Of a stretch of DNA of 64,000 nucleotides, positions 56,136-64,000 are shown in pieces (within the stretch, counting starts at the first letter, position 1; every line of letters starts with the position of its first letter). Under the pieces are notes generated by a model that was not told where the DNA came from, searched no databases, and saw only the letters and a program-made list of their open reading frames with translations. A program made the translations under genes and the position numbers. The DNA is from Eustoma russellianum (Eukaryota > Streptophyta > Magnoliopsida > Gentianales > Gentianaceae). The stretch is taken from positions 37,465,932-37,529,931 of the forward strand of contig AP025042.1 of NCBI GenBank assembly GCA_036186865.1, written 5' to 3'.

Positions 56136-56407
56136 TGGGGCTGTAAATGAGCCGAACGAGTCGAGTATTACGTTGTTCAAACTCGGTTCATTTAACTTAG
56201 CAAACGAGCCGAGCTTGTTTGTTTATTCAAATGAACATATTTAATTGTTCAAGCTTAGTTCGTTTAACTCACGAACAACATTAACGAGCCGAACACCTTA
56301 AACGAACGGTACCACTTACCGAGTTCGAACAGAAAATAGGTGTTCAAGCTCTGTTCATTAACCTTTTATCCGAGCCGACCGAACGGCTTGGTTCATTTAC
56401 AGCTCTA
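56136..56407. repeat. hAT-like MITE, family 2, copy 5
   Basis: 272 bp. The ends are TGGGGCTGTAAATGAGCC and the complement TAGAGCTGTAAATGAACC. The flanking 8-mers ACCAAGAT (56128-56135) and ACTAAGAT (56408-56415) match at seven of eight positions. Confidence 0.8.
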
Positions 56408-57169
56408 ACTAAGATCATCGAGGGTTTAGAAGGAAATTTAGAGATTCTCTATCACAAGAGATTGTTGGCGAGGAGATTCGAATTAAGAGTTAATATGTAA
56501 AAGTAAAATCTTACTAATCAAACCAATTTTTTCCTGCAAACCCATCATTTCGAACTACCATTTTTATTATTAAGACTGATCGATATGTTGTAGCTTTAGA
56601 TATGTACATTCATGAAAGACCAATAAAAAATGTAACTAAGACCTTTAAACTGACACTTCTCAATGTAATTTTATTGAATCGTCAATTGAAAAAAAGACAA
56701 AGGAACAAAAAAAGAAACTAAAGATTTCATAATAGCATATCATGTTAACATTTAAAAAGGAGGATCGGTTTTATAAAGAAACTACTACTTACACAAAATG
56801 TTTGTTTTTTATACTATCATCGGTACTATTATTGATGAACCATCCACAACAATTAAACCCACCAAATAACATCTTATAACGGTATATTATTCAATAAACA
56901 TCATATGAATGATCGAAAATTTCAAGTTTTGATGGCATCATGCCATTGTTATGTTATAAAGTTCTTAATGCATCTTACGGCTTCCTTAATCCATACAAAA
57001 CTAATCAGCAATGCTCGGCTGGCGCAGAGTTTTATTTATTTTAAGCCCAATGATAATTAAATTGGACCGTCCAAACGGGTCTTTGTTTAGACTGCCGAAT
57101 AAGAGTCCAATTGCATGTTGATTATCTCAGCCTAATAACATTACAAACGACGTTTCCATAGACTAGGCT

Positions 57170-57300
57170 GTCGCGTTTCCGCAAGGTCTGAGGAGGGATC
57201 GGATCATTTTGGGATTTGATGTATGCACTATTTCTACGGCTTGAACTTGTGACCGTCACAAAACAGTAACATTACCAATTGCTTCAAGACCAGTCATCTA
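57170..57300 (-). mobile_element. tRNA-derived SINE (family S), copy 3
   Basis: Minus-strand copy with the B-box-like AAGTTCAAGCC. It matches 4876-5040 and 46366-46500 (for example GATTTGATGTATGCA and AAAACAGTAACATTACCA). Confidence 0.55.
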
Positions 57301-58159
57301 ACATTAGAAACACTGAAAATATAGAATTTGCCCCAGTAATAAAGGTTTTTGATGTCATCATGTTTGAATGATTCTGCATCTATGTACATGCATGTAAAAG
57401 AAGTATAAAGGGATGTGGAAAAAAGTTTTGTAATTGACATTATTGAAATTTATCAGCATTTTGAAAATTGATCGCTTATACAAACATGCATGATTTTGGT
57501 TATACGTAGTACTAATATATATATTAAAGTCGGCGCATCAAGTAATAACATAAATAGAGATTTTAGGCCAGCTTTCTACGTTGAATAAATGGTGCAGACT
57601 TCTATCCTCATAGTGGAGGAGTTGTATTGTATTTGATTTTAGCCAAAACTTTTATCTTAAGACATTCTTGTTTCTTTTCATGAAAAGTGTTTTATTATGC
57701 CCATTCTTCTATTTTTTTTTTATATTTACCTTTCCAATACACCGTCATTATTTATAATTCTAAAGTATATATAACATCAATTTACATCTCAGGCTATCTT
57801 CAGTTCGATTTTGGATTCCGAGTCGAGCAAAGCAACACGAGACCTAAAAGCTTATGGCCCAAATGACGGCAAGGTTTTTGGCGAAGTAGTAACTTTTAGC
57901 AGATTATTTATTTATTTTTTGTTTTGAGGTCAATTTTTAGCACAATCAAGTACTAAGAATAAGGCAGAAAAAGAAAAAGAAGAAAAAAAAATGAAGATCC
58001 GGTGCATACCGGTAGTTTGACCAGATGAAAACGACGTTCAAAGTTTTTGGACACATCTCGAAACCGTATGTATCGGCCAAAACTGTACGGTTTATTGACA
58101 ACTATGGTTTTACAAAGAGCTTTTTCATGTACTAGTTTTTCGAGTTTATACATGAGCTA
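57301..58159. other. Intergenic, AT-rich
   Basis: No gene or recognised repeat. Confidence 0.5.
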
Positions 58160-58305
58160 AAAAAGAGTCGGATTGCTTTACGATCTGATGTATGCAGCTT
58201 TACTCTATACTTTATCTAAAATGCTATTTCTGCTATTTGAACCTGTGAACTCAAGATTGCAAAACAGTAAACTTAACAGTTGCTTCAAGATCCGTCCTCT
58301 ATAGT
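58160..58305 (-). mobile_element. tRNA-derived SINE (family S), copy 4
   Basis: Diverged minus-strand copy with AAGAGTCGGATTGCTTTACG, ACGATCTGATGTATGCAG and GCAAAACAGTAAACTTAACA in common with the others. Confidence 0.55.
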
Positions 58306-59834
58306 TTCAGAAAGGAATCCCCAAAAACTTCAAATTCTTAAAACTTTTTTTTGTTTATTATTGTTGTTATTATTGCCATCTTGTTTTTTTTTTCCTTGGA
58401 AAAAGGACGGGCCAGTAAGTTCAGATTTTTGGTGTATGTTTTTGTTTCATTTTTAGTACATCTCACGTGGGCGTGTTTGGTGGATAAATTTTATGTTAGA
58501 CAGAACATGTTACAATTAGCTCACAACTCTAACAAAAATCTAAAGTAACTCACTTAAAAGAAATTTGTAATTGTTCGCTTATTCATCAACATATTTACTA
58601 GATTGGAGGCAATTAAATCTTGTGGGAAGAAGGGAACTAAGAACTACATAAAATTGTATAGAGTCCCTTTTGCTACACAGTCGCCCTGAGAATCGTAAGG
58701 CTTAATTTTCTCCCTTTTTTTTTTTAAAAAAAAATGTATTAGAATTGGAATCCAAGTATTAGATAAAATACAGATTGTGAACTAAAAAAATTAGAAAAGA
58801 TAAATAAACAAACACACATTTAGGTGGTTTAGCTAAATCAATCTACGTCTAAAAGTAAAAAAAAAAATCAAATCGAATTGTACCACAAAGGGCTATCACC
58901 CTACACACCCAATAGATCAAGCAATATATACACACACATGTGTGTGTCTACGTGCATACATAGACACACAGGCAGAATACATTGATATATAACGTAATCT
59001 ACTGTTTCTGTTGTATTTGGTTAAAAAGAAAAAGACAGGGGGGAGGGGAGGCTTACATGTCTTAAATAATATTACGAGAATTCAGACATGAGCAAAATCA
59101 TTTAAAAGAATCGTGTGACTTATGATGACCGTTCAACAAAGTGGATGTGGATATACCAATCATCGACATTGAAAACACGTTGTTTTGTTAGTGGAAACAA
59201 AAGACCACGTGTTTTGTTTTGAGAAGCTTCTTTTTATCCTTAAAAAAGGTTTGAACAAGACAGAACTTCATCCATGTTTCACAACGGAGACCACCACGAA
59301 GGTAACAAAAATATCAAACTAATAACTTAGGCAAAATACTCCATACTTTACCTAAGTAACTTTTCGATTTGGGCAAGATTATTCAACCGTTCTTTTGTCT
59401 GATATTGGATAAGATTTACAGTGTTCCTTCTTTGTTACTGAAAATTTGTACAAGAAAACTCTAGATTAATGGAAAAGGTTGAAAATTTTATATCTGGTAA
59501 GCTAATGTATAAACAAATTTATCGTTTTTTTCCTTTTGTTGTTTGTATTTCTATTTTCACTTGTTTAGGGCATATGGCATCCTCGTGTAGAAGTTGCTTT
59601 TTCAATTTCGAATTGCAAGAAAGCCGAACAAAATGATGAACTTGAGTTCATGAGCTTAGTCTTTGAATATATTCAAATTATTTGAATTGACATTTTTTTT
59701 ATTCTTTTCTTTTTTTCCTTTTAGGAACGTGGAATTCAAAATTTAAGTTTAATATGTGATGAGGACAAAACTTAACATCCAGAAAAATATTATGTATAAA
59801 CAACTTGATCCGTAACAATTAACGTCAGCTAGCC
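58306..59834. other. Intergenic, AT-rich
   Basis: No gene. A short (CA/TG)n-rich stretch lies near 58925-58975. Confidence 0.5.
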
Positions 59835-60560
59835 TTATATGATCAATGTCGACAGCACTTGGACCAAGTATACAGTCAAGTTTGTATGGCCCAAGAGACC
59901 CAGGACGTCTCTTCGATGTTGACAAAGACCATGAGACGACATCGACCACACGTCTCTTGAGACGGCAAAAGTTGGTCACCTCGACCTCAACTGATACCTC
60001 GATCAGAGTCTCTACCTCAGCCTTAAGCACTGACATAACATGGTTGCAACGGTATTCTCAGCCTCAATGATCGCCTCAACCATACGCATCAAGTCAACCA
60101 TTGACACGACGCTTAAGGTCCTTCACCTCTGGTCAGCCAATGAGACACATGTCAAGGCAAACACCTGTCAGCGAATAGCTTAGCTATGCAACTTGACACG
60201 TGGTGCCACTATACAACTATGCACAAACAAGACAACACACTTGGTAGTCCATCATAGCTCTTCGACGTGCATTGATTGTCCAAACCAGACAAAAGACGTA
60301 AGCGACATCGTACAGTGGACTAGATGAAAATCGAACAACATTAATACGTCAGAAATAAGACATAGTTCTCTAATATTTTAGCTTACAAACATGACTAAAC
60401 CCATAACTACTTAAGTGTTAAAGGGTTTTTTCCAGGGTAAAACTTCGCGGCCTATAACATTATTGAATATTGTATGATTACTGCAGCAACTACCGTTCAA
60501 TTTCGAAATTAGGATTATCTAGTAATCTTAGCCAAAGACGCGACTTCGTCAATACGTGCA
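59835..60560. repeat. Degenerate LTR-like segment
   Basis: A GC-richer block in AT-rich surroundings. It shares a late motif with the solo LTR at 32012-33093: ACTTAAG.GT..A.GGGTTTT.CC.GGG near 60410-60440 compares with the 32938-32970 region. It also has the same TGAC/GTCAAC-rich style. No ends or TSD were found, so it is a tentative relative. Confidence 0.4.
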
Positions 60561-60644
60561 CTCATTTTTTACATTCATTTTGTCTTTGGACAATATAAGA
60601 TGAAAGCGCTTTAGAAAGCCTCAAAGTTCAAATTAATTTCTCTC

Positions 60645-60715
60645 TCCACCCTGACGATAGTTTTTTACTATCGTTGAAATATATTGGATATGTGTTGTTG
60701 TTAGGATATGGTATA
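60645..60715 (+). repeat. Au-type SINE tail fragment
   Basis: CTGACGATAGTTTTTTACTA, then TCGTTGAAATATATTGGATA and TGTGTTGTTGTT. Same 3' end as 48530-48590. Confidence 0.5.
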
Positions 60716-61574
60716 TCTATGTGGTAGTATAATAATTATTACTTCTTGAACAGAGTATATATGTAAGACATGCGTTAGATTTCCTTTAAAAAAGAAGTCA
60801 ATGCTCATAGTTGAATGGTAATACCCAAAAGCTAAAAGAAAGATTTGTTAAAAGGAAGTTTCACCTTACCTTCATTTCACACGTCAACGAAGTTTCACGG
60901 CATTTGATCAATGTCAATCTGTATACTCCAAAAGGTAACATAATACTTCCCTTGAACTTCCCCTCTCCTTCCACGATATTCATGATATACCCCACAACTA
61001 TTTTCACACTTTGTTTCCTTTTTGCGAAAGTCAACATGGTGGAGAGCCAGGTGGGGATGGGAGTGGGGGGTGGCCAGTTTCTAAAAGAAGAAATACTATG
61101 AAAAAGGTGTTGAACGGGGTGAATTTTTTTTTCTTTTTGGATTTTCTCGGGAAAGACAGAGATGTAAATTCAAACAGAATATAAATAATACAATACTTTT
61201 TCATAAAAACTTTTCCGTTTAATTGCTGCTTTTGCAAGATCACTAAACAATGCATTTACTTGTACCAACGTGTGTTGGCTATATGTAAAGGCCTCCCACT
61301 AGCTCATCATCAAGACTAAATCTTGTTGGCAAAAGGTTGAACTTCAACCCAAATGATCCCCACTACCCCAGCCTCAAAGAGCTGCGTGGATGATATAAAT
61401 CAGGAATCCAGCGGTCTCCTAGATTGAATGAGATTTTACACAGTTACCCACACAAGGTGTCCCCACAAAGCATGTCTTTGGTCTGGCAGCAGAGGAACAC
61501 TCACACTGTGCGCGTCGCTGAATTCGAACTCAAGACTAAATCTAAATAACGAGTGTGTATGTATATACATTTTT
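60716..61574. other. Intergenic
   Basis: No gene is supported. The short frame at 60811-61101 has no recognisable domain. Confidence 0.5.
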
Positions 61575-61850
61575 TTCATTTTCAATAGAGTCAAAGACAC
61601 ACTCTTCCTTGACTTTGTAATATGATGGAATAAAGCAAAATGACGCACTAAATTGGTTTCGCTTTTTATATGGTCAAGTATTAGTTGATCGACATAACTT
61701 AACGTATCATTATGAGTCATCGGGAAACAACCTCTGTATGTTTCTAATACATGAGAATGGTTGCGTACATCCGACCCTCCTATACCCCGCCATAAACGAG
61801 AGCGTCTAAGTCAATGGGGTAATGTTGTTGTTGTTGTTGTTGTTGTGTGT
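61575..61850 (+). repeat. Dispersed SINE-like repeat, family T, copy 5
   Basis: The best-preserved copy, running from CATTTTCAATAGAGTCAAAG through GGTTGCGTACATCCGACCC to a tail of GTTGTTGTTGTTGTTG. The TTG repeat tail supports SINE-type origin. Confidence 0.6.
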
Positions 61851-62303
61851 ATATACATATAAATATATATGTGTGTGTACATTTTTTTTTCATTTTTATC
61901 TAATGAACTAGGTTTCCGTTCATTCTAAAGTAAATAATGTGAAGGAAGCCCCCTTGGTTTAGTATACTTATTTTTTGTAGGTGACAAGAAACTTCTTGTA
62001 CCACTACTTTCCCTTTCCCTTTTAGCTGAATTGGATTGAAGTTTTGTGTTTTCCTTTATTGTATTGACCTGTTTTAAGAAATCCCCTGCGCTTATTCTCT
62101 TTCCCACCTTTTATTTATTTATTTTGGGTGGATTCTTTACAGTTTAGACATCATACAACAAAAGTATATTATATTAATTGGATGGACAATATCTTTTCAT
62201 GACTGGATGTCAAAAAAAAATTCACAAAATGAGGAGAGACAGGCTGGCATACCATGGAATCTGAAAAAGGGAAAACCTTGAATTTATTATTTCTCCTTCA
62301 AGG

Positions 62304-62468
62304 AGATAGGATCCCCTCACCGCAAATGACCCTCATCGACACGTGGCAGTAAGGGGGTGATGAGGCTAGATGCACGTGATCCTTATCGAGCCTCACCACC
62401 CCTATTGCTGCTACGTGTCGTGCGGTCACATAAGGGGTGAAGAAATTGGCGGTGAGTAGATATTAACC
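62304..62468. repeat. Mutator-like fold-back MITE with G-boxes (family 3), copy 5
   Basis: 165 bp flanked by the exact 9-bp repeat CCTTCAAGG (62295-62303 and 62469-62477). It contains GACACGTGGCAG, and GCACGTGATC in the centre. The mirrored arm has decayed to TACGTGTCG. Confidence 0.8.
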
Positions 62469-62477
62469 CCTTCAAGG

Positions 62478-63404
62478 AGACACGCCAAGTTGACTTTCAA
62501 TTGGTCTTCCCACGCACTTTCATGTTTAAGATGGCGGACGGGATCCTGGCCCTACCCCACACCTCACCACTCGCCACATTTATCATATGTCACCGTATTT
62601 AACATCTGTCTATACATATTTTTCATTCAGTCTCCTAATTTTTGTTTGACCGTCTTTTATTCAGTTTCACAATTCAAGTTTCGTCCAATCATTTTTTCAT
62701 CAACTATTTTTTGATGAAGAATCTATTTCCTAAGATGGTGGTTGAAAGTTGAAACAATCTATGGTTTTTTCCCCTACAGTCCACACAATTAGATCTTATA
62801 TACAATCATTATATACAATCACTGAGATTGGATCTTCTGTACAACGAATAACATTTTTCTTCGCCTCTCTTGTGAACTATTTTTCATTTTTAATTATAGT
62901 AATAGTTTTGTTCGTACGTTAGTTACGTCAACAAATTAAATTATCACAACGTAAATGCTTCCCAATCCTACTTCTCGTCACCCATATTATTTAGTTCACG
63001 GAATATAATTGGAAGGGTATTTCGATATTAGATACTGAATTACACGTCTGTTAAACCTGTCGCACAGATTTACGATATTCAAGATATGGATCCATGTCAC
63101 AATGTGGATGGCAAAACAAATTATTATGTGTTTTAAAAGTTGTAATTGGTTATTCAAAAAAAAATGTTGTAATTGGTCAATAACACGTGCGAACGGAGAA
63201 GATAGTCAACTCAGCAATGGTTACATCGATGTGTCTTACTAGACTGAAATATATTAACCTTGACCATTTTAAGGATTAAATTTGATGTTTTTAATACAAT
63301 TGGAGTGGGCTAATCTTGAATTGGATTTGAGTAACCATGATCACCACATCTATCTGTGAACCATAAGCATGAATAATGGGAACATCCCTACAGGCCTTCC
63401 CTTT

Positions 63405-63470
<66 letters not shown>

Positions 63471-63847
63471 CACGAAGAAGAGAGTTTCTTGAAGGCTTTT
63501 CACTTATGTGAATAAAGTATTTGGATCGGAGTAAGACATATTGATATCTTTAAATAAGTACATCATTAACAGAAAGTTATTCATGCTACGCTGTTGTTTT
63601 GGCAATTTGTAGTCCTTTGCATACTGGTAATCTTAGACAAACCCTCAGGTGGTACCTATTTTGCATGTGTTTTTTAGAGTTAATTATATTTTTTATTCAA
63701 ATGTTTTTTATTTGTCGTACAAAACATCCAAATGTTAGAAATCGTAAGTTTTTATGTAAATTAGAAAAACCTAAAAATGACCATCTCTATGCAATAGACA
63801 AACTAAAGGTATTAATTGATTCAATGCATAATACTCCTTTAAAACTG
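62478..63847. other. Intergenic with long TA microsatellite
   Basis: No gene. A (TA)n run covers about 63406-63460, followed by (CA)n. Confidence 0.6.
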
Positions 63848-64000
63848 GGATAGTATCTCCTCACCCACTTTTCCTCATCCCATGCGTCACCGCACGACAC
63901 ATGACAGCAAGAGGGGGTGGTGAAGCTAGATGAGGGTCACCCGCCTCTAGCCTCATCATCCCACCCTGCTGCCACGTGTCGCGTGGTCATGAGTGGGGTG
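63848..64000. repeat. Fold-back MITE (family 3), copy 6, cut by window end
   Basis: Left end GGATAGTATCTCCTCACCC, centre CTAGATGAGGGTCACCCG and right-arm G-box GCCACGTGTCGCG. The right end lies outside the window. Confidence 0.7.

Noticed and set aside
55836..56244. Several open frames on both strands rich in Tyr, Ile and Met
   Set aside because: They are translations of the (TATATG)n microsatellite at 55940-56075 and its edges.

Overview
The window is nuclear DNA of a flowering plant, most likely a eudicot. The evidence is split genes with GT..AG introns, plant-specific families (IGT/LAZY, WPP-domain RanGAP, STP hexose carrier, phytocyanin, DUF1645), Ty1/copia and L1-type retroelements, tRNA-derived SINEs, MITEs and AT-rich intergenic DNA. 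I cannot name the species. One run of 10 N at 14109-14118 marks an assembly gap.

Genes, left to right: a five-exon IGT/LAZY1-like gene (6788-9006, +) that appears to carry a one-base frameshift; RanGAP (10957-12576, -) with an inferred 5'UTR exon near 19388-19500, so its 5'UTR intron is about 6.8 kb; a small hydrophilic protein with a possible organelle presequence (28752-29138, +); a malectin-like/LRR gene turned pseudogene (31569-34777, +); a DUF1645 gene (36109-36843, -); a four-exon STP-type sugar/H+ symporter (48141-51898, +); and a two-exon stellacyanin-like phytocyanin (52870-54203, -). These are ordinary single plant genes with no operon-like or cluster logic. I found no tRNA or rRNA gene, no CRISPR array and no evidence of a new multi-gene system.

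The rest is mobile DNA, much of it datable or classifiable from target-site duplications (TSDs) visible in the sequence. A copia element (13898-19128, TSD ACTTA, LTRs about 1% apart) lies inside the RanGAP 5'UTR intron. A full-length but frameshifted LINE (21360-26696) has a 15-bp TSD. One solo LTR (32012-33093, TSD AAAAT) splits a coding exon of the malectin/LRR gene, and another (49489-50316, TSD CGTAT) sits in STP intron 2. The MITEs fall into two hAT-like families (8-bp TSDs) and two Mutator-like families (9-bp TSDs), the latter carrying CACGTG (G-box) cores in almost every copy. All three STP introns contain a transposon-derived insert.

The points most worth following are the copia insertion in the RanGAP 5'UTR intron, the G-box-carrying MITEs, the tandemly duplicated TATA-containing upstream region of the phytocyanin gene, and the LAZY frameshift. 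From about 37 kb to 47 kb and from 56 kb to the end, I see only AT-rich intergenic DNA with repeats.
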